Shown: one piece after another, positions 40,858 through 49,981 of the stretch
How positions within the stretch are numbered: position 1 is the first letter of the stretch
How the letters are laid out: every line of letters starts with the position of its first letter
Position numbers and translations under genes: made by a program
Notes under the pieces: generated by a model
Database searches by the model: none
Told to the model about the DNA's origin: nothing
The model's input: only the letters and a program-made list of their open reading frames with translations
Assembly: GCF_033954455.1 (NCBI RefSeq)
Contig: NZ_CP121473.1
Location: forward strand, 5,318,501-5,382,500
DNA from: Thiorhodovibrio litoralis
Lineage (GTDB): Bacteria; Pseudomonadota; Gammaproteobacteria; Chromatiales; Chromatiaceae
Reading direction: 5' to 3'
DNA: 64,000 bases

Positions 40858-41697
40858 TCAGTGAAAAATCGTCTCGGGGGTCTCGGCGCTGAGGATGCGC
40901 TCGGACCAGGCCTCGAGCTGCTCGGGCTCGGCGGATTCGATACGCGGGCGGTAGGTCTCGGCCGAATCAGTGCCGAATTTCCGCGCGAACTGGCGCATCA
41001 AGATGGTGGCCTCGCCCTGCTGCAAACCCTGCTGCACTCCCTGCTGCAAACCCTGTTCAATAAAACGATCAGCAAACGCGCTCATGGTCTCGATCTCCTC
41101 GGCATAGTGTTGCTGGTAGCGCTGGCGTTCATTCTCATCAAGAGCGGCATAGATGTCGACGAAGTCGAGGTATTTGATCTGCCGCTCGCGGTCGGGTTCC
41201 AGCGTGCGCAGGCCGCGCACGGCTTGGGCGTAGACTTCAACCTTCTCCTCGGGCGCATACTGCATGTTGGGCAGGTTCAGGCGCGCGACCAGGTTGGGGC
41301 TGTCGAAGTAATCGCGCGCCTTGAGCCCGAACAGCGCACAGGCCAGATAGCTGAACTGCAGATAGGCGCGCGTGTCGCTGCCGAGGCTGAGCGTTTCGCG
41401 GAAGCCACCGGGGTGCAGGAAGATGACCACCGGCACCACGCGCTCGGTCTGGTAGAGCTCGGACAGGTCCAGGCAGTAATGGGCCAGGCGATGGATGGAG
41501 AAGCGCCCAGGCTCGGTTTCCTCCTCGAAGACAAACAGCAGTGCCTGGCGGCGGCCATCGGGCCATTCGAGCAACAGCGGCACGTCCAACTCCCGAAAGC
41601 GCTCGCCGAGGCGCTCTTTGAGCTGCTCCTCGCGCAGCGGCAGAGTGTAGCCGATTCGCTGGATAAGATGGGAGCGCCTTACCCGGTGCTTGCGCAA
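40858..41697 (-). pseudogene. 5'-truncated Rpn-family nuclease gene
   Basis: From about 41643 downward this is nearly identical to the protein at 35191–36069 (LPLREEQLKERLG… through QYAPEEKVEVYAQAVRGLRTLEPD), but the first ~36 residues of that protein are missing. The homology stops at a copy of the AGTGTAGCSGATT motif (41644–41656). The upstream codons come from unrelated DNA overlapping the end of the TPR–sulfotransferase gene. The C-terminal part differs (QGLQQGVQQGLQQG repeats, then FARKFGTDSAETYRPRIE). A start at 41697 would give 279 residues. I think it is inactive, though the conserved core is intact. Confidence 0.65.
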
Positions 41698-43454
41698 GCC
41701 AACACCCCCACCAACCCCTGCAACAGCCCCTCATACCGCCGCCAGCGCTCAATCGCCTGGGTGTGAATCGGCTGGTTGACCTGCGCGGCGCTGGCGGTCT
41801 TGACCGCGCGGGTGCTGTGCTCGGGGTGCAGGCAATCGGGGTGGAATGCAAGTCCGCAGTGATCGAGCAGGGCGCGGATCTGCGGCTCGGGATCGCTGAC
41901 CAAGGCTTCGTAGCGGACGCTATGGATCGGGATGGGCAGGACTTGCTGCCAGTGGGCCATCAGGGTCTGGTAGTCGCGGTAGTGCGCGCCCAAGGTGATC
42001 AGGTCATCGGCGTAGGCATGGCCGGTGGCGAAGTTGTGGCTGTAGATCGACCAGCAGGTGGCCATGGGGTCGCGCTGGCAATGCAGGACGGTGGCCTGGG
42101 GAAAGAGCAGCGCGATCAGCCACAGGTGTTCGAAATTATGCGGCATCTTGTCGGTGGCGCGCTGCTCGGGCTGGGTGGCGGGCAGGGCTTGCCGGTAGCG
42201 CGCGGCCAGGCGCTGGGCTTCGCCACTGGTGAGGGCCTTGGGATGGTGGCGATGACCGGGCGGCCTAGGCTGGCCGCTCCAGCGCTGGGCGAGGCGACCG
42301 AGGGTGGGACGTTCGCCGCCGGGCTGGATCTGGGGGTGACTGGCCAGGATCTGCTCGGTCAGGGTGGTGCCGGAACGGGGCATGCCGAGGATGAAGATCG
42401 GTCGGGCGTCGGGCTGGCCCCAGTCGCGGCGGGTGGTGAAGAACTCGGCGGTGAAGGTCTGGCACAGCCATTGGACGCGGGCGCGGGCTTGCTCGACATC
42501 ATAGCGATGGCGCAGGTGTTCGGCGCGGGCGGCGTGGCCGGCTTGGTAGTGGGCGAAGGCGCGCTCGGGTTGCTGCTGGCGGTCGTGCAGATGGCCGAGG
42601 GCGAAGTGCAGATCTTTGCGCCGCACCACGTCCAGATGGGGTTGGTTGAGCGCCGCTTGCAGGGTGGCGAGGGCGGCGGGCTCGGGTGGCAGGCGTCCTT
42701 CCTGGGCGAGGTTGATCAGGGCCTCGACGCTGTCGGGCTGGCAGGCCAGGGCGCGCTGGTAGCTTGCGCAGGCTGAGTCGATCTGGCCCTGGGCTTTGAG
42801 GAGACCGCCGCGGGTGTTGTGCAGGGCGGCGTCCTCGGGGAACCGGGCGAGGGCCTGGTCGCAGGCGCTGAGGGCGTCATCCAGGCGACCGAGGCGTTTG
42901 AGCACCAGGATGCGGTTGGTGAGGCTGAGCCGGTCGCGCGGTTGCAGGCTGAGGGCCTGGTCATAGGCAGCCAGGGCGTCGCGCTGGCGGTTCAGCGCGC
43001 TGAGCATCGCGCCCCGGCCACGATGGGCTTCCAGCGCATTGGGGTTGAGGCGCAGGGCGTTGTCGAAGGCGGCCAGAGCCACATCGCGGCGACCGAGGTC
43101 GCTCAGCACATTGCCGCGATTGGTGTGGGCTTCGGCGTAGTCGGGTTTGAGGGTTAGCGCGTGGTCGTAGGCCGCCAGGGCTTGGTCGAGCTGACCACGG
43201 CGTTTGAGGACAATGCCGTGGTGCATCCAGTAGGCGGGGTTGCTCGGGTCAATGGCCAGGGCTTGGCGCAGGCTGGTGTCGGCTTGGTCGAGCGTTCCTT
43301 GCTGAAGGTGGATCAGGCTGAGCTGGTGCCAGGCCTCGGCGTGTTGGGGGACGGCGGCGAGGATGGCTTGGTAGAGCTGGGCGGCGGCGGGGAGATTGCC
43401 GGCACGGTGGTGTGCGGTGGCGGCAGCGAGGGCGTCAGCAAACATCAGCGTCAT
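41679..43454 (-). CDS. TPR–sulfotransferase
   Basis: A 591-residue protein. Residues ~5–250 are TPR units (AEAWHQLSLIHLQQG, AEAHTNRGNVLSDLGRR). The sulfotransferase domain follows, with PAPS P-loop IFILGMPRSGTTLTEQIL near 355, TDKMPHNFEHLWLIALLFP, and the 3'-phosphate motif HCQRDPMATCWSIYSHNF. Closest relative in the window is 56527–58374. Enzymes of this build resemble tyrosylprotein sulfotransferases; the TPRs probably hold the acceptor protein. Its start lies 5 bases after the UDP-xylose synthase-like stop. Confidence 0.9.
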   Translation of the reverse strand: MTLMFADALAAATAHHRAGNLPAAAQLYQAILAAVPQHAEAWHQLSLIHLQQGTLDQADTSLRQALAIDPSNPAYWMHHGIVLKRRGQLDQALAAYDHALTLKPDYAEAHTNRGNVLSDLGRRDVALAAFDNALRLNPNALEAHRGRGAMLSALNRQRDALAAYDQALSLQPRDRLSLTNRILVLKRLGRLDDALSACDQALARFPEDAALHNTRGGLLKAQGQIDSACASYQRALACQPDSVEALINLAQEGRLPPEPAALATLQAALNQPHLDVVRRKDLHFALGHLHDRQQQPERAFAHYQAGHAARAEHLRHRYDVEQARARVQWLCQTFTAEFFTTRRDWGQPDARPIFILGMPRSGTTLTEQILASHPQIQPGGERPTLGRLAQRWSGQPRPPGHRHHPKALTSGEAQRLAARYRQALPATQPEQRATDKMPHNFEHLWLIALLFPQATVLHCQRDPMATCWSIYSHNFATGHAYADDLITLGAHYRDYQTLMAHWQQVLPIPIHSVRYEALVSDPEPQIRALLDHCGLAFHPDCLHPEHSTRAVKTASAAQVNQPIHTQAIERWRRYEGLLQGLVGVLACASTG

Positions 43455-43459
43455 GTGCC

Positions 43460-44395
43460 TCAGGCATCCAGCGCGCGAAAGTAGGCAATCGTCTCCCGCA
43501 ACCCCTCCTCCAACCCCACCCGTGGCTCCCAGCTCAACACCCGCCGGGCGCGGGTGATATCCGGCTGGCGGCGAATCGGATCATCCGCTGGTAGCGGTCG
43601 GAACTCCAATCGGCTGTTTGAGCCAGTCAGGCGCAGAATGGTCTCGGCCAGTTCCCGCACGCTGCATTCGCTGGGATTGCCGAGGTTGATCGGGCCAGTG
43701 TCCTCGTCCTGGCGCATTAGCCGCACCAGGCCTTCGATCAGGTCATCGACGTAGCAGAAGGAGCGGGTCTGGCTGCCGTCGCCGTACAGGGTGATGGGCT
43801 CGCCTTTGAGCGCCTGGACGATGAAGTTGCTCACCACCCGGCCATCGTTGGGGTGCATGCGCGGGCCATAGGTGTTGAAGATGCGCGCCACCCGCACCTC
43901 GACACCGACCTGGCGGGCGTAGTCGAAGCACAGGGTCTCGGCGCAACGCTTGCCTTCGTCATAGCAGGCGCGCGCGCCGATGGGGTTGACGTGGCCCCAG
44001 TAGTCTTCAGTTTGCGGATGCTGCCGCGGGTCGCCATAGACCTCGCTGGTGGAGGCTTGCAACAGCCGCGCGCGCTTGCGTTTGGCCAGTCCGAGCATGT
44101 TGATCGCGCCCAGCACCGAGGTCTTGGTGGTGGCCACCGGGTCACTCTGGTAATGCACTGGGCTGGCCGGGCAGGCGAGGTTATAGATGCGCTCGACCTC
44201 GACATAGAGCGGCAGCCAGACATCGTGGCGCAGCAGCTCAAAGCGCGGATGGCCGAGCAGATGGCGGATGTTGTCCTTGCTGCCGGTGTAGAAGTTATCG
44301 ACGCAGAGCACGTCGTGCCCGTCGGCCAGCAGTCGCTCGCACAGGTGCGAGCCGAGAAAGCCAGCGCCGCCGGTGACCAGGGTGGTGGGGCGCAT
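43460..44395 (-). CDS. UDP-glucuronate decarboxylase (UDP-xylose synthase)-like SDR enzyme
   Basis: A 311-residue extended SDR. The NAD-binding site is [18 protein letters not shown]. Catalytic residues lie in QASTSEVYG and [15 protein letters not shown] (Y-x3-K). [21 protein letters not shown] and [25 protein letters not shown] are typical of UXS enzymes, which oxidise and decarboxylate UDP-glucuronate to UDP-xylose. It would supply a pentose donor for the local glycosyltransferases. The start at 44395 overlaps the small upstream gene's stop as TAATG; the longer reading from 44521 is not plausible. Confidence 0.88.
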   Translation of the reverse strand: MRPTTLVTGGAGFLGSHLCERLLADGHDVLCVDNFYTGSKDNIRHLLGHPRFELLRHDVWLPLYVEVERIYNLACPASPVHYQSDPVATTKTSVLGAINMLGLAKRKRARLLQASTSEVYGDPRQHPQTEDYWGHVNPIGARACYDEGKRCAETLCFDYARQVGVEVRVARIFNTYGPRMHPNDGRVVSNFIVQALKGEPITLYGDGSQTRSFCYVDDLIEGLVRLMRQDEDTGPINLGNPSECSVRELAETILRLTGSNSRLEFRPLPADDPIRRQPDITRARRVLSWEPRVGLEEGLRETIAYFRALDA

Positions 44396-44496
44396 TAGCC
44401 GCCGGGCGGATGATGGCGCAGGTAGACGATCAGCCCACCGCCGATCAGATTCACCAGCAGCAACAGGAGCAACAGCAAGCCGACGGTCGTGCTCAT
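44395..44496 (-). CDS. Small single-pass membrane protein (33 aa)
   Basis: [20 protein letters not shown] then [13 protein letters not shown]: one hydrophobic helix with a short polar tail. A strong GGGGAGGAGG ribosome site lies just upstream. Its ATG overlaps the previous gene's stop (ATGA), and its TAA overlaps the start of the UDP-xylose synthase-like gene (TAATG), so the three are translationally coupled. Function unknown; it could anchor or regulate the enzyme. Confidence 0.6.
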   Translation of the reverse strand: MSTTVGLLLLLLLLVNLIGGGLIVYLRHHPPGG

Positions 44497-44696
44497 GATT
44501 CCTCCTCCCCGTCGCGCACATAGGACAGTACCCAGACCGCGACGAATTCGATATTGAAAAACCCCAGAATCGACAAGACCAACTGCACCCAGGCGACGGG
44601 CTGCGCGATCAAGCCGGTATAGCCGAAGACGGCAAACTGCGCCAGGGCGATGGCATGCAGCGCCGCGGCGATATGTTTGAGTTGCGCTTTGTTCAT
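44493..44696 (-). CDS. Small two-pass membrane protein (67 aa)
   Basis: [20 protein letters not shown] followed by [21 protein letters not shown] and [22 protein letters not shown]: two hydrophobic segments and an acidic C-terminal tail. It overlaps the 33-aa gene by ATGA. No family recognised. Confidence 0.65.
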   Translation of the reverse strand: MNKAQLKHIAAALHAIALAQFAVFGYTGLIAQPVAWVQLVLSILGFFNIEFVAVWVLSYVRDGEEES

Positions 44697-44741
44697 GTCC
44701 CTAATCTTAACAGCGCCATGGGCGCATCGCTGGCGTTTGGG

Positions 44742-45956
44742 TCAGCCGTAAGGATGCCCCCCATCCGCATAATCCACCAACCGCCCGACATGCTCAATCA
44801 GCACCTGTCCAACGCCAATCCCCTCGCGTGCCATCTCCGCCAGCACATCGCGCGCGCGCCACTGCATGGGCACGATCACCACATCGACGGGTTGTTCTTT
44901 CAGCGCATCGCGAAAGACGATCCGCTGCCCGCAGCCGGGCACATGGGTGCCGACCTTGCCAAGGTCTGAATCCACCACCAGCGGGAAGCGCTCGGCATCG
45001 ACGCCATAGAAGTGCATGAAGGCCGCCGCCTTGCCGGTGCCGCCCCAGATGGCGATACGCTGACCGCTGGCCGCTAGCGCGTCGAGCTGCTCGCGGATGG
45101 TCGCGATCTGTTCTTGGCTGGCGGCGGCAAAGGCGCTGGCCTCGCGCACTTTGGCGACCAACTCCGGCGCCACCCGTAGCTTGACCAGGGCATAGATCAC
45201 CTCCCGATCATAGCCATGCGCCAGTTCGACCACCTCTCCCGCCCTTTCCATCAGGGTTCGGAAGGAGCGGGTGGTGAACTGCGACGGGTGCTCGTAGAAA
45301 AAGTCCGCCAGCCGCCCGGTCTCGAATACCCGGTCGATGCAGGGCATCTCGGCGAACAGCCATAAGGGTTTGTCCAAGCCGGCCGCGCCCCAGGCCAGTT
45401 GCTCGACCAGGCACACCGGATCGGTCATGTGCTCCAGCACATGGCGCAACACCACGGCATCGGGGGCAAAGGCCGGCATGTCCGCGAGCGGCTCGAAAAA
45501 GCGCGCATGAAACTCCAGCCCCTGGCCGGTCTCGCCGCTGGCGTTCGGATCGAAGCCCAGAAAGCGCCCCTGCCCGCCCCGCGCCTCGGCCAGGCCGCGC
45601 ACAAAGTGCCCTTCGCCGCAGCCGATATCCACCACCGTTGGATGCTCCGGCAGGCGTTCCAGCAGCAGATGCCGCACCGCCGTCAGATGGCCCTGCCAGA
45701 TCAGGCCGGTGTTGAACATGCGGTTAGGATGATCCGCGTAGGGCACGGCCTCGTAGGTGAAGGAGCGGTTCCACACATGGGTGCAGCGCGGGCATTGCAC
45801 AAAGTCCAGCGGATAGCGCGGCATCGCCTGGGCGTCTTCGGTGCTGCGCGGCCAGCCCAGGGTGGCGAGCGGTTGCGCACCGCCGGCGAAGAAGGGCGCG
45901 GCCACCGCGTGGTAGCAGACGGGGCACAGGGATGGCGACAGCAGTTGCGTCCCCAT
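44742..45956 (-). CDS. Sugar C-methyltransferase (zinc-binding, TylC3-like)
   Basis: A 404-residue enzyme with the three-part layout of NDP-sugar C-methyltransferases. The zinc-binding N-terminus has LCPVC and, about 45 residues on, QCPRC. The SAM domain has VVDIGCGEGHFVRG (~110), VVLRHVLEHMTDPVCLVEQL. The C-terminal domain has IAIWGGTGKAAAFMHFYG. It makes branched-chain NDP-sugars. The start at 45956 overlaps the stop of the giant transferase gene (TGATG). Confidence 0.88.
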   Translation of the reverse strand: MGTQLLSPSLCPVCYHAVAAPFFAGGAQPLATLGWPRSTEDAQAMPRYPLDFVQCPRCTHVWNRSFTYEAVPYADHPNRMFNTGLIWQGHLTAVRHLLLERLPEHPTVVDIGCGEGHFVRGLAEARGGQGRFLGFDPNASGETGQGLEFHARFFEPLADMPAFAPDAVVLRHVLEHMTDPVCLVEQLAWGAAGLDKPLWLFAEMPCIDRVFETGRLADFFYEHPSQFTTRSFRTLMERAGEVVELAHGYDREVIYALVKLRVAPELVAKVREASAFAAASQEQIATIREQLDALAASGQRIAIWGGTGKAAAFMHFYGVDAERFPLVVDSDLGKVGTHVPGCGQRIVFRDALKEQPVDVVIVPMQWRARDVLAEMAREGIGVGQVLIEHVGRLVDYADGGHPYG

Positions 45957-48900
45957 CAGCCGGCGGACCTCGTCATCGTCTCGTCCCACATGCCCCGCAG
46001 CGCCGCCTCGAAATGGCGGGCGAAGCGCGGTGCGTCGAACAGCGGCGAGGCGGCCACCTGCTCGCGCAGGCGCGCCCGTAAGGCTGCTAGGGCATCCAGA
46101 TCCGCGGCGAAGGCCACCGCCTTGGCCACGTAATCGGCATCGTCCGCCGCGATCCACTCGGGCAGGCCGGCGTTGTGCGCGATGCTCTCACCGACATGCG
46201 ACAGGAACCGATCCCCGCGTTTGGTCAGCACCGGCACCCCCATCCACAGCGCCTCGCAGGAGGTGGTGCCGCCGGGATAGGGGAAGGGATCAAGCGCGAT
46301 ATCCACCTGCGCATAGGCCGCCAGCAGCTCGGCTCTGGGGGCCGGCCCCTCCAGGCGCAAACGCTCGGGGCCGATGCCATGCGCCGCGAAGCGCGCGCGC
46401 GCCTGCGCCACCGCGCTCGGATCGGCCAACTGCTTGGTCTTCAGGAACAAGCGCGCATTCGGCAGCGCATGCAGAATCCGCGCCCAGACCGCAACCACCC
46501 GCTCGGTCATTTTCGCCAGGTTGTTGAAGTTGCCGAATGTCACCGTCCCGGCGCCCCGCGCCGGGAGCGCCGCGACCGCCGGCGCCTCCTGTGGCGCCGA
46601 AAAGCACAAATAGCTCTCCGGCAGGCGCCAGACACGCTCGGAGAAATGATCCTCTTCCCCAGCCGGCGTCACATAGGGATCACCGAGCAGATAATCCATT
46701 TCGCTCACCCCGGTGGTCCCGAAATACCCCAGCCAGGTGACTTGTACCGGGGCCGCGCGTTGGGCGAAAACACCCAGGCGATGATGAGCCGTATGCCCCG
46801 AGAGGTCGATCAGGATATCGACTTCATCGGCACGGATGGCCTCGGCCGCCTCCGCATCCGCCCAACCGACCAGCGATCGCCAGCCATCGAAGCGCTCCCG
46901 CAGCCGCGCGGTCACCGCGTCTTCACGAACGTCGGTGGAGTAGGCCAGCGTCTCAAGGCGCGAGCGATCCTGCCACGCTAACAAGGCCTCGAGAAAAAAC
47001 GCCACCGGGTGTTGGCATAAATCCCCGGAGACATACCCAACACGCAACCGACGACCCGCGCTCCGCCGGAGTTGCAGCGCGGGCAGCACGCGCGTTAGGC
47101 ACTGATTGAAACGCCCCGCCTCGGCCAACAGCGTGGCGGGCGTCACCGCTTCGAAATAGTGCCTTAGTAACAGCCGATTGGAGTGCGCATCCGCATAGTC
47201 AGGCTTCACGGCCAAGGCTTGATCATAGGCTTCGAGCGCTTCCGTCAAGCGCCCAAGATCCCGCAGTATGTTGGCCTTGTTCATCGGCGCCTCCGGCGCG
47301 CCAGGCTGCATCCGCATCACCTGCTCATAAGCGCCAAGCGCCTCCTCCAACCGCCCCATTTCCTGCAGCACCACCCCCCGACCGCCAAGCACTTCCGCGG
47401 CATCCGGTTTTAAGGCCAGCGCGCGTTCGCAACCCTGCAGCGCCTCCGCCAACCGCCCCAGCTTACGCAACGCCATGGCACGATTCTGATGGGCCGCCAC
47501 GTAACCGGGATTGAGCGCCAACACCTGATCATAGGCGCCCAGTGCCTGCTCCAGCAGACCGAGATCCTGCAACGCATTGGCGCGGTTATAGTGCGCCTCG
47601 AGATAGCCCGGATTTAGCGCCAGCGCCCGGTCACAGGCTTGCAGCGCATCCCGTGGCCGCCCGAGTTTCCACAACACCGCGCCCCGGTTACTGTGGGCCT
47701 CGTCATAGCTCGGCCGCAGCGCTTGCTCATAGGCGCCAAGCGCCTCCTCCATGCGCCCAAGGTCCTGCAACGCATTCCCCCGGTTGCAATGCGCTTCCAC
47801 ATAACCTGGCTCTCGCGCCAGCGCTTGGTTGCAAGCTGCAAGCGCCTCCTCGAACCGCCCGAGTTCCCGCAATGCCGCCGCCCGATTATTGTGCGCGGGG
47901 GTCAGATCCGCCCGAACCGCCAACACCTCGTCATAGCCGCGCACAGCCTCCTCCAAGGCCCCGCGCTGCTGCGCTTGCAAGGCGGCATTAAACAGCCCCG
48001 CAAGACCCGCTGTAACACCCGCGACGGATTTGTTCGCGGCCCGCGCGCGTTTGTGATGTTTCTTCTTCTGGCGCTGCGCACGCCAGCGCTCGCTGAAGCG
48101 CGCCGTCGCCGCCGGCGACGAACCAGGCGACGATGAACCCAGCGGCGGTTCTGGCGGGTTGGTCACGCTCTCCGCCGCCGTCTCGCCGGTGAAGCCCGCC
48201 AACCCCTGCAACCCCATCAGCGGCTCCAGGCAATCACCGTAGCGCCGCCAGCGTTCCTTGCTGGTTTTGTAAATCGGCTGGCGCGCCTGCCAGTTGCTCG
48301 CCGTGCCCACCCGCCGTTCGGTCTGCTCATGCGCGAGCACCCGCGCATCCCAGGGCAGCTCCAAAAAAGCCAGCAGGCGCCGCGCCCAGCCCTCGGGATC
48401 ATCCACCAGCCCCTCATAGGGCACCGCCAGCAACCGCCGCGCCGGCAGCACCGCGTGCCAATGCGTCATCAACCGATGATAGAGCCGGTAATGCCAGGCC
48501 AAATCCTCCAGATCGCTGGCATACAGATGGGTCTGATCGAAATTCTGACAGTAAATCGACAAACAGGTATCGCGCGGATCACGCGTCACATGCACAAAGC
48601 GCGCGTGCGGAAACACCGCCGCGATCAGCCCCAGATGCCAGACATTACCCGGCATCTTATCGATCACATAGCGCGCGTTTGGGCGCGCACGCGCCCGAAA
48701 AGCCAATTCCTGCAAGTAGCCCTCGGCCAGTTGGCGCAGCAAGGCATCGCTGTAGGCGCCATCCTGAAAGGCCGCCGGATGCGCATTGGCCGCTTCGCGC
48801 CAATACCCCAGCTCCCCGGCCCCCAGCACCTCGGGATGGGAGGCCAGCATCTGCTCGGTCAGCGAGGTGCCCGAGCGCGGCATCCCGATGATGAACACCG

Positions 48901-49981
48901 CGCGGCGCGAATCACTGGCGCCGGGGCGCACCGCGTTAAGCTGCTCGGGCCGATGCAAACGGATCAGGCGTTCGGCCAGCCGCGCCTCGGCCTCCCGGTT
49001 ATAGGGCGGCAACTGCGCGCGCTTGCGCGCGTTGGCGCTCTGGTAGTAGGCGAAGGCTTGTTGGTAGTCGCCCACATCATTGCAGAACTTGCCCATCGCA
49101 AAGCGCAGCTCAATCTCGCTGACAACGGCCAGCTCCCCGCCTAGCAGCTCCTCGGCCCGGCGCAGCCACTCACCGTCCTCGGGGGTCATGCGCCGCAGCT
49201 TCACCAGCCCGGCCCAGGCCTCGACCTTGTTCGGATCGCGGCGCAGCGCTTCGCGATAATGCCGCTCAGCCTCGGCAAAGCGCCCGCGCTCCACCTGCGC
49301 CAGCGCCAGTGCGCTCCAGTTCTCAGCATCCTCGGGCGCCAGGCTCAGCGCACGCTGCCACGCCCCCAGCGCCTCGTCCTCGAACCCAAGGTGGTTGTGC
49401 GCGAAGGCAAGCCCCCGCCAGGCCGCGGCATACCCGGGCGCGGCCGTCACCAACTCCCGGTACAACCGCTGCGCCTCCCGATGCCCACCCAACTGCAACA
49501 GGGCGGCGGCCAGATTCGCCTTGGCCTCGGGCATGTCCGCCTGCAATGCGAGCGCCTGACGGGCAAAATGGGCGGCTTCCCGCGCCTGGCTTTGGCGCAA
49601 CAGCACCGCGCTCAGATTGGCATGCGCCATCGCCAACCCGGGCGCCAGCGCCACCGCGCGTCGGCCATGGCGTTCGGCCTCCTCCAAGCGCCCGAGCTGG
49701 CGCAGCGTATTGCACAGGTTACTGTGCGCCTCGCCGTCCTCGGGCGCGCAGCGCACCGCCTGCTCCTTGGCCTCAAGCGCCGACTCGTGCTCTCCCAGGG
49801 CGGCCAGCGCCAGGCCCAGCAGCTTCCACACAAAACACTGCCCCGGCTGGGCCTTGAGCAGCGCGCGCGCCAAGGGGACAACCCGCGCATACTCGCGCCG
49901 GCGATAGGCGGCGATCAGCGCGTCCAGCGGACGCGCTTCAGTGTTTTGCCCCCCCGGGAGAGACTTGTCGGCTGCGCTCAT
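45956..49981 (-). CDS. Giant TPR–sulfotransferase–TPR–GT41 enzyme
   Basis: A 1341-residue two-headed protein. Residues ~20–330 are TPRs. The sulfotransferase domain lies ~355–600 (P-loop FIIGMPRSGTSLTEQML near 365, IDKMPGNVWHLGLI, VTRDPRDTCLSIY). A low-complexity basic linker (KKKHHKRARAAN) is near 645, and a second TPR array ~660–960. A complete GT41 domain follows from ~980: LRVGYVSGDLCQHPVAFF, ILIDLSGHTAHHRLGVF, FGNFNNLAKM, ALDPFPYPGGTTSCEALW. One polypeptide could both glycosylate and sulfate an acceptor. ATGA overlap with the upstream gene. Confidence 0.9.
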   Translation of the reverse strand: MSAADKSLPGGQNTEARPLDALIAAYRRREYARVVPLARALLKAQPGQCFVWKLLGLALAALGEHESALEAKEQAVRCAPEDGEAHSNLCNTLRQLGRLEEAERHGRRAVALAPGLAMAHANLSAVLLRQSQAREAAHFARQALALQADMPEAKANLAAALLQLGGHREAQRLYRELVTAAPGYAAAWRGLAFAHNHLGFEDEALGAWQRALSLAPEDAENWSALALAQVERGRFAEAERHYREALRRDPNKVEAWAGLVKLRRMTPEDGEWLRRAEELLGGELAVVSEIELRFAMGKFCNDVGDYQQAFAYYQSANARKRAQLPPYNREAEARLAERLIRLHRPEQLNAVRPGASDSRRAVFIIGMPRSGTSLTEQMLASHPEVLGAGELGYWREAANAHPAAFQDGAYSDALLRQLAEGYLQELAFRARARPNARYVIDKMPGNVWHLGLIAAVFPHARFVHVTRDPRDTCLSIYCQNFDQTHLYASDLEDLAWHYRLYHRLMTHWHAVLPARRLLAVPYEGLVDDPEGWARRLLAFLELPWDARVLAHEQTERRVGTASNWQARQPIYKTSKERWRRYGDCLEPLMGLQGLAGFTGETAAESVTNPPEPPLGSSSPGSSPAATARFSERWRAQRQKKKHHKRARAANKSVAGVTAGLAGLFNAALQAQQRGALEEAVRGYDEVLAVRADLTPAHNNRAAALRELGRFEEALAACNQALAREPGYVEAHCNRGNALQDLGRMEEALGAYEQALRPSYDEAHSNRGAVLWKLGRPRDALQACDRALALNPGYLEAHYNRANALQDLGLLEQALGAYDQVLALNPGYVAAHQNRAMALRKLGRLAEALQGCERALALKPDAAEVLGGRGVVLQEMGRLEEALGAYEQVMRMQPGAPEAPMNKANILRDLGRLTEALEAYDQALAVKPDYADAHSNRLLLRHYFEAVTPATLLAEAGRFNQCLTRVLPALQLRRSAGRRLRVGYVSGDLCQHPVAFFLEALLAWQDRSRLETLAYSTDVREDAVTARLRERFDGWRSLVGWADAEAAEAIRADEVDILIDLSGHTAHHRLGVFAQRAAPVQVTWLGYFGTTGVSEMDYLLGDPYVTPAGEEDHFSERVWRLPESYLCFSAPQEAPAVAALPARGAGTVTFGNFNNLAKMTERVVAVWARILHALPNARLFLKTKQLADPSAVAQARARFAAHGIGPERLRLEGPAPRAELLAAYAQVDIALDPFPYPGGTTSCEALWMGVPVLTKRGDRFLSHVGESIAHNAGLPEWIAADDADYVAKAVAFAADLDALAALRARLREQVAASPLFDAPRFARHFEAALRGMWDETMTRSAG

